Shown: one piece after another, positions 37,823 to 46,314 of the stretch | Numbering within the stretch: the first letter of the stretch is position 1 | How the letters are laid out: every line of letters begins with the position of its first letter | Position numbers and translations under genes: made by a program | Notes under the pieces: generated by a model | Database searches by the model: none | Told to the model about the DNA's origin: nothing | What the model saw: only the letters and a program-made list of their open reading frames with translations | Source of the DNA: Acinetobacter sp. ANC 4910 | GTDB taxonomy: Bacteria; Pseudomonadota; Gammaproteobacteria; Pseudomonadales; Moraxellaceae | Assembly (NCBI RefSeq): GCF_004331035.1 | Contig: NZ_SJNT01000005.1 | Coordinates: forward strand, 248,001 to 312,000 | DNA: 64,000 bases | Reading direction: 5' to 3'

Positions 37823-38602
37823 ATGACACTTTCTAGTTTTGGTAAAATTCTCACCGTTTTAGACCTGTTTTCAGTGTCTCGCCCAATCATTAATGTCGAT
37901 ATCATTAGTGAAGAACTTGGCCTTTCCAAACCAACCAGCTATCGCTATTTAAAAGAATTGGTTTCTGCTGAACTATTACAACGCTTAAGTGGAACTTCTG
38001 GCGACTATACGCTCGGCTCAAAAATTGCCGTTTTAGATTATATTTCACATAAATCTAATCCATTGATTCAAATCAGTATTCCTTTCATGAAAGAAATTGC
38101 TGAACGAACAGAGTTTTGCTGTCTATTGACGCATTTAAATCATGATTCTTGCATCGACTTGCATCATGAAGTCACCAAAGGGGTAACTTTATTGTCCTAC
38201 GGTCGAGGCTGCCCTCGCCCAGTCTATGTAGGGTCATCTCCAAAAACCATTATTTCACACTTACCCAAGCAAGGTATTTTAGATTATTACCAACGCTTTT
38301 CGACCCAATTGGCAGAAGTTGGATTTGCTCAGAATGACCAAGAATTTCTGAATAAAATGAAAAAAATCAAGAAACAAGGCTATTATTTCTCAAATGGTGA
38401 AGTCGATCCAAATGTATCGGGTCTATCTGTTCCCATCAAGTTTTCTAGTAAAGAACCCCCGTTGGCTCTGACCGTACTCGGCTCAAGAAAACGTTTCGAA
38501 TTTGTCAACCTAGACAAACTGATTGAAGTTTTACATAGCAATGCCGCCTTGATTGAACAACAATTTATCGCTTTATCGACCCAACCCCCAGCTGAAGTGT
38601 AA
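37823..38602 (+). CDS. IclR-family transcriptional regulator
   Basis: A 260-residue regulator. An N-terminal winged helix (GKILTVLDLFSVSRPIINVD, ISEELGLSKPTSYRYLKEL) precedes the IclR effector domain (FMKEIAERTEFCCLLTHLNH; the end of the domain has GLSVPIKF and LTVLGSRKRFEF). ATG 37823 starts the protein; no clear ribosome site precedes it. IclR members in Acinetobacter (PcaU, PobR) sense aromatic acids, which fits the divergent efflux genes. Target and effector are inferred. Confidence 0.88.
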   Translation: MTLSSFGKILTVLDLFSVSRPIINVDIISEELGLSKPTSYRYLKELVSAELLQRLSGTSGDYTLGSKIAVLDYISHKSNPLIQISIPFMKEIAERTEFCCLLTHLNHDSCIDLHHEVTKGVTLLSYGRGCPRPVYVGSSPKTIISHLPKQGILDYYQRFSTQLAEVGFAQNDQEFLNKMKKIKKQGYYFSNGEVDPNVSGLSVPIKFSSKEPPLALTVLGSRKRFEFVNLDKLIEVLHSNAALIEQQFIALSTQPPAEV

Positions 38603-38650
38603 GTTGTGTCACGTATACAAGAATTGAACAAATTGATTTAGCTTTTCTGG

Positions 38651-38679
38651 TTGATAAAGCCAACAAATTCTCATAATAT
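38651..38679 (+). promoter_or_regulatory. Putative sigma-70 promoter of a small RNA unit
   Basis: TTGATA (38651-38656, 5/6 to consensus) and TAATAT (38674-38679, 4/6) separated by 17 bases. Transcription would begin near 38686, and no open reading frame follows before the terminator. Confidence 0.5.
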
Positions 38680-38685
38680 GATTAT

Positions 38686-38775
38686 AGTTCTTCAGCGGCT
38701 TTACGTTTCCATGACGTATTGCATGCGCTATTCTCCTCAGAGTTAAAAAGCTCAAGCCGTGTCTTGGGCTTTTTA
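38686..38775 (+). ncRNA. Candidate small RNA (about 90 nt) with own promoter and terminator
   Basis: Between a good promoter and an intrinsic terminator lie about 90 bases without an ORF. The 3' end is AAAAAGCTCAAG-CCGTGT-CTTGGGCTTTTT (38745-38775), a stem with a poly-T tail typical of Hfq-associated sRNAs. Just before it, TTCTCCTC (38731-38738) is complementary to a Shine-Dalgarno sequence, a possible seed. The alternative is that the terminator only ends the IclR transcript. I do not recognise a named sRNA. Confidence 0.45.
38745..38775 (+). terminator. Intrinsic terminator of the IclR gene and/or the small RNA unit
   Basis: Arms AAAAAGCTCAAG and CTTGGGCTTTTT with one T-G pair and loop CCGTGT, ending in a T-run. 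Confidence 0.75.
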
Positions 38776-38818
38776 ATGTGCGGAGCATTTTAAATGGCTG
38801 TTTTTAATTTTCAGACAT

Positions 38819-38848
38819 AAAAAAAACTCCATATTTGGAGTTTTTTTT
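38819..38848 (-). terminator. Intrinsic terminator of pgsA (possibly bidirectional)
   Basis: A-run, CTCCA-TATT-TGGAG stem and T-run (38841-38848). It lies 11 bases beyond the pgsA stop; the A- and T-runs allow action in both directions. Confidence 0.8.
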
Positions 38849-38859
38849 AATGCGCTCAA

Positions 38860-39447
38860 TTAAGGCTGCTTTAAATACGGCCATGCCGCTTTTAAATAAA
38901 TGAACATTGACCATAAAGTCAGCACAACTGCCGTATACAGCAGTAAATAAGCCAGCGTTTCTAAGGGTTGCCAATTGAGTAAAAACACTGAAATTGCAAT
39001 CATTTGAAAAGCTGTTTTGTATTTACCAACGGTAGAGACTGCCACATTGGTTCGTGCTCCAAGCTCTGCCATCCACTCTCTTAATGCAGAGACCGTAATC
39101 TCACGCGAAATAATCACAATTGCCGCAAAAGCCATTGAAATGGACGGCTGCCATTGCACCAAGACAATTAAGGCCGCTGCAACCATGAGCTTATCTGCTA
39201 CAGGATCAAGGAAACGACCAAAAGCAGACGTCTGATTTAAAGTTCTTGCCAAATAACCATCAAACCAATCTGTCACCGCGGCAAGGACAAAAATCGCAGT
39301 CAAAATAAGATGCCGTGTTAAGCCCCCATCATGTCCTGCAACACCAATGGCGGGTGGCCAATAGGCAATTAATAAAAATACAGGAATCAAGGCGATACGC
39401 GCCAAGGTCAAGATATTTGGAATATTCAGGATTCGACCTGCTGTCAT
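38860..39447 (-). CDS. pgsA: CDP-diacylglycerol--glycerol-3-phosphate 3-phosphatidyltransferase
   Basis: A 195-residue integral membrane enzyme making phosphatidylglycerol phosphate. The CDP-alcohol phosphotransferase signature D(G)x2AR-x8-Gx3D-x3D is seen as TDWFDGYLARTLNQTSAFGRFLDPVADKL. About four to five membrane helices. The frame is open upstream to TTG 39495; AAGGGGA sits 11 bases before GTG 39453 and 17 before ATG 39447, so the true start may be GTG 39453. N-terminus MTAGRILNIPNILTLARI fits relatives. Confidence 0.93.
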   Translation of the reverse strand: MTAGRILNIPNILTLARIALIPVFLLIAYWPPAIGVAGHDGGLTRHLILTAIFVLAAVTDWFDGYLARTLNQTSAFGRFLDPVADKLMVAAALIVLVQWQPSISMAFAAIVIISREITVSALREWMAELGARTNVAVSTVGKYKTAFQMIAISVFLLNWQPLETLAYLLLYTAVVLTLWSMFIYLKAAWPYLKQP

Positions 39448-39555
39448 AGACACCGCCAACTTTTCCCCTTTATGAGCGATGACTTTATGGTTCAAACGAA
39501 CACATTTAACTCATCGTATTTAGCGCCACTTTATACGAATTGAGGTACAGTGTCA

Positions 39556-40350
39556 CTAGGCAAACACTGTAACTGTCTGCCTTGAAATCGCAATTAAACG
39601 ATTTTTTGCATCCCACAAATGTGCATATTCCGTGGCATAGCCTTCCGCAGCGTAGTCAGTAAATACTTTATATTTAAACCAATCATGTAAATTTTGCTGT
39701 AATGGATTGACATAAGTCACATGCCACGTCAAAGAACTGGCAGGTGCAAACGTCTTAAATAGCGGTAAAACCCCAGGTGGCCAGATATCAAAAAGCGTCA
39801 TTAGGTCGGCAACCTCAAAAGGCCGATTGCTATGCTTTTCGGGATGAAACCGACACCAACCACCAAAGTCACTTTGTTCACTGCCAGTACATGGTGTTTC
39901 ACCTTCAGCCCAACGCACATCAAACTGCTGATAACACTGCGGAAACTCGCAATTCAGCTGCATACCTTGTAAATGCTGGGGTGCCAGATAATTAGGTGCC
40001 GCGCGTTCTTGGCGCACATAAATTTCAGAAGATCGGGCAGCACCAAAACTGGCAATTAAAATACTTTGTACGGCATCGTCTTGCCATAAGCGGACTTCAA
40101 TGGTGGTCACGGACTTACCCTGACGTAAAATCTCGGCAGTCAGCCGTGCTGTGCCTTGTTGTACAGGTCCAACAAAAGTGACACTGGTACTCAATAACCG
40201 TTTAGAACTATCCGCAATGCTCACCAATGCCTTTTGCATCATCAGGCCCGCAACCACGCCACCGTAAATTGTTCGGCCCTGTAACCAGCCTGTCGGTATT
40301 TCAATCCATTCATTCTGCTCAAGTGCTTGATACACAGCTAACAGTGTCAT
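39556..40350 (-). CDS. TesB-like acyl-CoA thioesterase family protein (double hotdog)
   Basis: A 264-residue protein. The N-terminal hotdog has IPTGWLQGRTIYGGVVAGLM and TSVTFVGPVQQGTARLTAEI; the C-terminal part includes ADLMTLFDIWPPG, SLTWHVTYVNPL and AEYAHLWDAKNRLIAISRQT, matching Acot/TesB-type thioesterases. It probably hydrolyses an acyl-CoA; substrate unknown. It lies between uvrC and pgsA on the same strand with about 100-base gaps. Confidence 0.82.
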   Translation of the reverse strand: MTLLAVYQALEQNEWIEIPTGWLQGRTIYGGVVAGLMMQKALVSIADSSKRLLSTSVTFVGPVQQGTARLTAEILRQGKSVTTIEVRLWQDDAVQSILIASFGAARSSEIYVRQERAAPNYLAPQHLQGMQLNCEFPQCYQQFDVRWAEGETPCTGSEQSDFGGWCRFHPEKHSNRPFEVADLMTLFDIWPPGVLPLFKTFAPASSLTWHVTYVNPLQQNLHDWFKYKVFTDYAAEGYATEYAHLWDAKNRLIAISRQTVTVFA

Positions 40351-40451
40351 GCCTGTCTCTTATTTTATCCTTTAGCAAAGATTGTTCACCATGTAGTCGC
40401 ATTTGTGAATGCCATATGACTCACGCGTCACTGAGCATTTTTGCTATTTAC

Positions 40452-42257
40452 TCATAGAGATTCATGCAAAATTTTATAAATGGTACGCGCCATGACTTCC
40501 CCCAAACCGGGCACGAGCATAATTTCATTTTCCGAAGCTTTCAGTACCCCTTGAATACCCCCAAAATGCGTGAGTAAATCACGACGGCGTTTCGGTCCAA
40601 GCCCTGGAATAACCTCTAAAATAGAAGAACCCCGCTTCTTATCTCGTTTAGCACGATGTTTGGTAATGGCAAAACGATGCGCTTCGTCACGCACTTGCTG
40701 AATTAAATGTAAAGCCTTGTGATCTTCGGGCAATTGGATTTTAGTGCCATCCGTAAAATGTAGTGTTTCTAGTCCAGGTTTACGCCCCTCACCTTTCGAT
40801 ACCCCTACCATAAAGGCATCTAGCTCTAAATCCTGCATCACCTGCATTGCCATATGCAACTGGCCTTTGCCGCCATCAATCAGCAATAAGTCAGGCAGCA
40901 TGGCTTTTTTATAACGGCGAGTCAGCGCTTGACGCATCGCTGCATAATCATCGCCTTCGGTAATATCCTGAATCGAGAACTGACGGTAATCGCGTTTTCG
41001 CGCGCCACCCGCATCGAACACCACACAAGAAGCAACCGTAGCTTCACCCATGGTATGGGAAATATCAAAGCATTCAATCCGATCGACAGGGCGACCGACC
41101 ACCTGCTCGAGTTGATGAAAACGCTCATTGAGTTCTAAATGATTCGCCAATTTGCCTTTAATGGCATGTTGTACATTCATTTGTGCCAACTCTAGCCACT
41201 CAGCTCGAGTTTCACGCACATTGTGTTTAATTTGGATTTTTTGTTCAAAATGCTGCTGTAAAGCCTGTTCCAATTCTTTTCGATTGGGAATTTCGACATT
41301 CACAATCAATTCATTCGGAACTTCATCTGCCACCTGAAAATAGAAGTTGGCCATAAATTCCGACAGCATTTCACTCAGATCATCGCCCAACATATCGGGG
41401 AAATAAGCTTTTCCGCCTAGCATTTTGCCATTCCGGACATGCATAATTTGCACGCAGGTCACGCCCGCCTGAAAGGCAATTGCCAAAATATCGGCTTCGC
41501 CCTTAATTTTATAAATGGCTTGCTGCGCCTGTACATCACGTAATAAGGCCATACGATCACGATAAAACACCGCTTTCTCGAATTCTAACGCCTCAGCCGC
41601 AGCTTCCATTTTCTGAATCAATTCCTGATTCAGCTCTTTGGTATCACCTTTTAAGAAGCGAATGGAGTTATTCACGTCTTCCTGATAATCCTCAGGACTA
41701 ATCAAGCCGACACAGGGTGCAGAACAGCGTTTAATCTGATACTGCAAACACGGACGCTTACGCTGTGAAAAATAGCTATTTTCACACTGCCGGACATTGA
41801 ACAGTTTCTGAAGCACCAACAGCGTATCACGTGCATTATAAGCACTCGGATAAGGTCCAAAAAACTTGCCGATTTGATGTTTGCCTTTGCCGCGTCCACT
41901 GGCTATGCGCGGATAAGGCTTGTCTGCCGAAATAAAGATATAGACATAGGATTTATCATCGCGCAGCATAATATTGTACGGCGGACGATGCAGTTTAATC
42001 AGGTTTTGCTCAAGCAGTAATGCTTCGGTTTCAGAACGAACCACCAAAGTTTCAATATCATAAATCCGTGCCACCAGCGCCTGAGTTTTAGGATGCTCAA
42101 TGGTTTTCACAAAATAACTCGATACCCGATTTTTCAGATTTTTGGCTTTGCCCACATACAGTAACTCACCCTCTTTACCCAACATCCGATAAACACCGGG
42201 CAAGGTGGTCATATTGGCCAGAATCTTTTCGATATGTTCGCGGGCGTTTTCGTTCAC
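40452..42257 (-). CDS. uvrC: Excinuclease ABC subunit C
   Basis: A 601-residue nucleotide-excision repair nuclease starting at GTG 42257. The GIY-YIG domain ([20 protein letters not shown]) makes the 3' incision; a UVR motif ([20 protein letters not shown], about 205-225) binds UvrB; the RNase H-like C-terminal domain ([32 protein letters not shown]) makes the 5' incision; tandem helix-hairpin-helix motifs ([18 protein letters not shown]) end the protein. Confidence 0.97.
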   Translation of the reverse strand: MNENAREHIEKILANMTTLPGVYRMLGKEGELLYVGKAKNLKNRVSSYFVKTIEHPKTQALVARIYDIETLVVRSETEALLLEQNLIKLHRPPYNIMLRDDKSYVYIFISADKPYPRIASGRGKGKHQIGKFFGPYPSAYNARDTLLVLQKLFNVRQCENSYFSQRKRPCLQYQIKRCSAPCVGLISPEDYQEDVNNSIRFLKGDTKELNQELIQKMEAAAEALEFEKAVFYRDRMALLRDVQAQQAIYKIKGEADILAIAFQAGVTCVQIMHVRNGKMLGGKAYFPDMLGDDLSEMLSEFMANFYFQVADEVPNELIVNVEIPNRKELEQALQQHFEQKIQIKHNVRETRAEWLELAQMNVQHAIKGKLANHLELNERFHQLEQVVGRPVDRIECFDISHTMGEATVASCVVFDAGGARKRDYRQFSIQDITEGDDYAAMRQALTRRYKKAMLPDLLLIDGGKGQLHMAMQVMQDLELDAFMVGVSKGEGRKPGLETLHFTDGTKIQLPEDHKALHLIQQVRDEAHRFAITKHRAKRDKKRGSSILEVIPGLGPKRRRDLLTHFGGIQGVLKASENEIMLVPGLGEVMARTIYKILHESL

Positions 42258-42394
42258 AGTGCGTTAAAACCTTGGAAAGTTATTCAATAATGTGGATGTG
42301 CCAAAGGGCGTTTTCAAGCCAGTTGATTAAATCGTTTGCTTGATAAACTGAACACGATGATTTTATAAATCACTTACAACTACATGTCTAAAGT

Positions 42395-42769
42395 CTACTC
42401 TACAGCTTGAAGTTGTGGCATCACTTGTCCATACAGATCCATATGCTCATCTCCCCAAGCTTTTAGCGCCAATAAAATTTCACGTAAGCTCATACCTAAA
42501 GGCGTCAAACTATATTCCACTTTTGGTGGAACTTGCGGATAAACCTCACGATGAATAATTCCATCCTCTTCCAGCTCACGCAGTTGATTGGTCAACATGC
42601 GTTGAGTGACATTGGGAATTCGTTTACGAATTTCACCAAAACGTAAGGTATGCTCGGTTAACAAATGCCATAGAATGATACTTTTCCACTTGCCATCTAA
42701 AATGCCGATTGCAGCCTCAACCGCACAGCCTGGACTGCAATTCAATCGAGAATGCTTTGCTTTACCCAT
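42395..42769 (-). CDS. HxlR-family transcriptional regulator
   Basis: A 124-residue winged-helix regulator. CSPGCAVEAAIGILDGKWKS with Cys11/Cys15 near the N-terminus, LRFGEIRKRIPNVTQRMLTN (recognition helix) and PPKVEYSLTPLGMSL are typical of HxlR/YodB-type proteins, several of which sense quinones or aldehydes through cysteine. It diverges from an oxidoreductase gene that it probably controls. The palindrome GTATATAC (42811-42818) in the 104-base gap is a possible operator core. Confidence 0.92.
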   Translation of the reverse strand: MGKAKHSRLNCSPGCAVEAAIGILDGKWKSIILWHLLTEHTLRFGEIRKRIPNVTQRMLTNQLRELEEDGIIHREVYPQVPPKVEYSLTPLGMSLREILLALKAWGDEHMDLYGQVMPQLQAVE

Positions 42770-42873
42770 TTCAATAGTATCCTTTTCTACACTATATGCA
42801 GAATTTAACCGTATATACTTAATTTAAAACTACGCTAAGATTTTAATCATAAACCCAATTTGAGATTAAAAAT

Positions 42874-43875
42874 ATGAAAGCTGTTGGATATTTACAAGCC
42901 GGCGATGCCGAGCAATTACAAGATATTGAACTCCCAACGCCTACCCCAAAAAACCGAGAAGTCTTGGTGGCAGTCAAAGCCGTTTCCGTAAATCCTGTCG
43001 ATTGTAAAATCCGCACCCGCGTTTCACCCGAACAGGGACAATATAAAATTTTGGGTTGGGATGCCGCAGGTGAAGTGGTCGATGTCGGCCCAGATGTAGA
43101 ACACTTTAAAGTGGGCGATCAGGTTTGGTATGCAGGTGACTTGACCAAAGCGGGCACCAATGCCGAATTCCATACGGTCGATGAACGGATCATTAGTTTA
43201 AAACCGCAAAATCTATCTTTTGCTGAAGCGGCGGCATTACCACTCACCGCCATTACTGCTTGGGAAATGTTGTTCGACCGTCTACAAGTACAACAGCATG
43301 ATCACCCGCATGAATCCATTTTGATTATTGGCGGTGCAGGAGGTGTCGGCTCGATGGCCATTCAACTGCTCAAAGCCAAAACCCAATTGCAAGTGATTGC
43401 CACGGCGTCTCGTCCTGAAACGCAGGCATGGGTGAAACAGTTAGGCGCAGACATTGTACTTGACCATCGTCAATCCTTGGTTGAGCAACTACAGGCACAA
43501 AATATAACGGCACCACGTTACGTATTTTCAACCACACACACAGGCAGTTATCTTACCCAGATTGCTGAACTGATTGCACCACAAGGTCGGTTTGGTCTAA
43601 TTGATGATCCTGAACAGTTAGATATTAATCTGTTTAAACGTAAATCAATCGCCGTGCATTGGGAGTTTATGTTTACCCGCTCTATGTTCCAAACGCCTGA
43701 CATAGCAGCACAATCCCATCTTCTGCAACAGGTCGCGCAACTGATTGAAACAGGGAAAATTAAAACCACCCTGAATCAGGTCATGGGCAGTATCAATGCG
43801 GAGAATATCCGTCAAGCCCACCATGCGATTGAATCAGAACGGACTCAAGGCAAATTGGTGCTTGAAGGTTTTTAA
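42874..43875 (+). CDS. Zinc-type alcohol dehydrogenase-like/quinone oxidoreductase family protein
   Basis: A 333-residue medium-chain dehydrogenase. GroES-like N-terminus (KAVGYLQAGDAEQLQDIELP; AVSVNPVDCKIRTR), then the NADPH-binding Rossmann motif IIGGAGGVGSMAIQLLKAKT (about 151-170). It lacks the structural zinc cysteines, so it resembles quinone oxidoreductases (ZADH1-type). With the divergent HxlR regulator this forms a typical quinone/aldehyde stress module. Confidence 0.88.
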   Translation: MKAVGYLQAGDAEQLQDIELPTPTPKNREVLVAVKAVSVNPVDCKIRTRVSPEQGQYKILGWDAAGEVVDVGPDVEHFKVGDQVWYAGDLTKAGTNAEFHTVDERIISLKPQNLSFAEAAALPLTAITAWEMLFDRLQVQQHDHPHESILIIGGAGGVGSMAIQLLKAKTQLQVIATASRPETQAWVKQLGADIVLDHRQSLVEQLQAQNITAPRYVFSTTHTGSYLTQIAELIAPQGRFGLIDDPEQLDINLFKRKSIAVHWEFMFTRSMFQTPDIAAQSHLLQQVAQLIETGKIKTTLNQVMGSINAENIRQAHHAIESERTQGKLVLEGF

Positions 43876-43880
43876 ATGCT

Positions 43881-43919
43881 AAAAAGCCCGCTGTCTAACT
43901 GATCAGAGCGGGCTTTTTA
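43881..43919. terminator. Intrinsic terminator after the oxidoreductase gene
   Basis: Arms AAAAAGCCCGCT and AGCGGGCTTTTT (12 bp, perfect) with a 14-nt loop; bidirectional, also serving the convergent small membrane-protein gene. Confidence 0.9.
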
Positions 43920-43940
43920 TACGGTTGAACTTAAGACTGA

Positions 43941-44363
43941 TTAATCCTTAGACTGCTGTGCCTGTTGTAAGGCTTGCGTAAAAGCCTGCTTGTCTTTGGG
44001 TGAAATTAAGATGAATTTGGCTTTGTCCTCTTTTTGATAATCAATTTGAAGACGATCTAAAGAAAGTGCAGGTGAAGCAATGGAATTATTGCTGGGACTG
44101 ATCTTTTGAATGGCAGACAAGGGAATTTTCCATGTCAAAAACAGACTGGTAATGACCAATTGCTCTGCTTCAATCCGATATTGTGTGTTCCATACAGGCC
44201 ACCACAGCACCGCTATGGTCAACACATAAGTCAAGGTATGCACAGGATATTGTGCCATGCTTCCTTTGGCATACATGGTCAATAACAACTGAAGCAATAA
44301 GCCCGTCATGGCAATAATAAAACCTAAAATCCACCAATCTTTTTTTGAACGAAATTTTTGCAT
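43941..44363 (-). CDS. PH-like domain membrane protein, function unknown
   Basis: A 140-residue protein with two N-terminal membrane helices (WILGFIIAMTGLLLQLLLTM; VHTLTYVLTIAVLWWPVW) followed by a domain resembling bacterial PH folds (TQYRIEAEQLVITSLFLTWK, SAIQKISPSNN, KFILISPKDKQAF). ATG 44363 follows a GGGGGG-rich ribosome site; the open frame further upstream would overlap the next gene. It follows that gene by 17 bases, probably in one unit. Confidence 0.75.
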   Translation of the reverse strand: MQKFRSKKDWWILGFIIAMTGLLLQLLLTMYAKGSMAQYPVHTLTYVLTIAVLWWPVWNTQYRIEAEQLVITSLFLTWKIPLSAIQKISPSNNSIASPALSLDRLQIDYQKEDKAKFILISPKDKQAFTQALQQAQQSKD

Positions 44364-44380
44364 AATCCCCCCTTTTAGGC

Positions 44381-44704
44381 TTATCTTACACAAAAAATAC
44401 CCAACTGTAAGATACAACGCGTATGACTTTTAGACCTAAAAATGTCCCGCAGGACGTTCTGGTTTAGCAATACATAGAATATGTAAGGACGTACAAAGAT
44501 CAGGAAAAAAATACCCAACATCAGGAACCATTTCAAGAAATAGTACAATTTGCGATTGGTTTTCTTTAAGGCTTTGGTTTTTAACAGCTCTGGATAAACT
44601 GTTCCAAAAACCTGATTCAAACCGCCCGTTTGATCCTCTGTTTCATTGGGTGAACTGGCCGCTGTCATAACATTTTTACCAAACCAATGATTAAACTGTT
44701 GCAT
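44381..44704 (-). CDS. Small membrane protein, function unknown
   Basis: A 107-residue protein starting MQQFNHWFGKN. Residues about 55-80 (YYFLKWFLMLGIFFLIFVRP) form one strong membrane segment. The N-terminal 50 residues are soluble (NQVFGTVYPELLKTKALKKT). I recognise no family. The C-terminal sequence (SKSHTRCILQLGIFCVR) looks irregular, and ribosome site is weak, so exact ends are uncertain. It precedes the PH-like gene on the same strand. Confidence 0.55.
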   Translation of the reverse strand: MQQFNHWFGKNVMTAASSPNETEDQTGGLNQVFGTVYPELLKTKALKKTNRKLYYFLKWFLMLGIFFLIFVRPYIFYVLLNQNVLRDIFRSKSHTRCILQLGIFCVR

Positions 44705-44886
44705 CAAACGGGTCTTTAAAGATAATCCACTTAATCATACAGCACTCTTTTCATTGCTTCTGATGGTCACGTCCTACAACGTGACCATGGAGCTAGACCT
44801 TAATTTTGGCAAAATTTTATCAAATTTAATGCACAAGTTCATGTCAGTATCCGATGATTGCCATCCAAACGGTCTCCCCCAATAAA

Positions 44887-45864
44887 TTAACGAATGAAGT
44901 TTAACGTCGCCAATTTATCTGCTGCAACTTGGTTATAGATAAAACAGCCTCGCTCCCAACTCGCAATGGCAAGTTTAGAATTTCTGAGTTGTTCTGGATT
45001 ATCTTGATAAATGCCATATGCAATGCTGTCTTGTTCAAATTGAATTTGGTTCTTTGTCGTCCATTCATTGGCACTATTCAAATTGGCAGCATAAACCTGA
45101 TCATTGAATTGCACTTTGCTTAAACCTGAAATTTCCTGCCCCGTCACACTGCTAAAAACAACGCTCCAATCTAAGCGAGTTGCCCATTGCCCCATAACAT
45201 GTTCTATTCCCAGCTTAGGCCACTGTTTTTGCGCCAAACTGGCAGTGAACTGGTTTTGTGCTTGCACCTGAGCAAAGGTTTGTGTTTCTGCACGATCAGT
45301 TTGAAAGCTAAAATAGGATTGATTATTTTTCGTGGAGATCAAACGGTAACAGGTACTGCCTTGTGGAAATTTTTCTGCACCATAAGAAGCTAAAAAGATT
45401 CGTGCATTGGCATATGGACTTTGAGTGTCAAAACGTAAGTCGCGATAGCCTGGCATGACTGTATCAAAGATGTTTTTTCCACTTAACGCGACCTTTTCGA
45501 ATTTCCAGTCTGTTTTCAAATCGGCAATTAAATTTAAAGTCCAAGCTGACATTGAATGCACATCAATGTCAGCTTGATAACGCTGAGACGGTTCATACAC
45601 GGCTTGTTGAGTCACAATATATTGATTCAATGGCTGATGACTGTCTGCAGTCACAATTTTTCTATTTTGCAATTCAAAATGCGAAACGCTAAAAGCATCA
45701 CCCTTATCATCAAAATAATACTGGATGCGATAGTATTTGGTACCGTTGGCAGTATCTTCTGGTGCAGGTTTAAAGTTGCTAGCACCATCGCCACCCCCTC
45801 CACAAGCACTGAGCAACAATGAGATTAAAGGTAACAGCAATAAATGTTTATTTTTTAAAGTCAT
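44887..45864 (-). CDS. Putative lipoprotein, function unknown
   Basis: A 325-residue protein with a lipoprotein signal: MTLKNKHLLLLPLISLLLSA-C with lipobox LLSAC (Cys21), followed by GGGGDG. The mature part is soluble and rich in aromatic and Gln residues, with a few cysteines (residues about 197 and 313). No family recognised. It is a single gene facing a 450-base intergenic region. Confidence 0.75.
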   Translation of the reverse strand: MTLKNKHLLLLPLISLLLSACGGGGDGASNFKPAPEDTANGTKYYRIQYYFDDKGDAFSVSHFELQNRKIVTADSHQPLNQYIVTQQAVYEPSQRYQADIDVHSMSAWTLNLIADLKTDWKFEKVALSGKNIFDTVMPGYRDLRFDTQSPYANARIFLASYGAEKFPQGSTCYRLISTKNNQSYFSFQTDRAETQTFAQVQAQNQFTASLAQKQWPKLGIEHVMGQWATRLDWSVVFSSVTGQEISGLSKVQFNDQVYAANLNSANEWTTKNQIQFEQDSIAYGIYQDNPEQLRNSKLAIASWERGCFIYNQVAADKLATLNFIR

Positions 45865-46314
45865 GATATTTTCTTTTTTGAATGGTTGTTAAAATAAAAC
45901 CCGCACAAATTTTAACTTTTCTTAATAGATAATCAAGTCATATAAAATAAAGTTCTCTTCTTTGTCATTAGTGGAAAAGTCCAAAATACAATTGACTTTT
46001 TTGACACAAATTGCATAGTGGTGACTGGTGGTTTTTGACTCGCCATCAAGCACAACAAAAAATGAAGCAGTACAATTTTTGTATAAAAAACAGATGCATC
46101 TTATTGAACAATTTTAAGTACGGTTTTCACTTCAATAATTTTTGCTGTAAATGAAATTAAAATTGATGACCATTGCGTCACTGCTTGATACAACTTGTTA
46201 TGTTCTTTTTGGATATAGTTATCGTAAGATTAGCGAAGCATTTTCGTGCACAGAACAAGCGAACACGCTTCAAAACATCAACTTAGAAGTCCTCCAAAAT
46301 AAAGGAGATCAGGC
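45865..46314. other. Long intergenic region upstream of fadB
   Basis: 450 bases between divergent units with no supported gene. It must carry the fadBA promoter and that of the lipoprotein. TATAGT (46216-46221) upstream of fadB is a -10 candidate without a properly spaced -35. I see no clear FadR-type palindrome. AT-rich throughout. Confidence 0.4.

Noticed and set aside
44381..44707. Treating the 107-residue membrane ORF as a shadow
   Set aside because: There is no competing gene on the other strand, it has one clear membrane segment, and it is followed closely by a well-started gene; kept with modest confidence.
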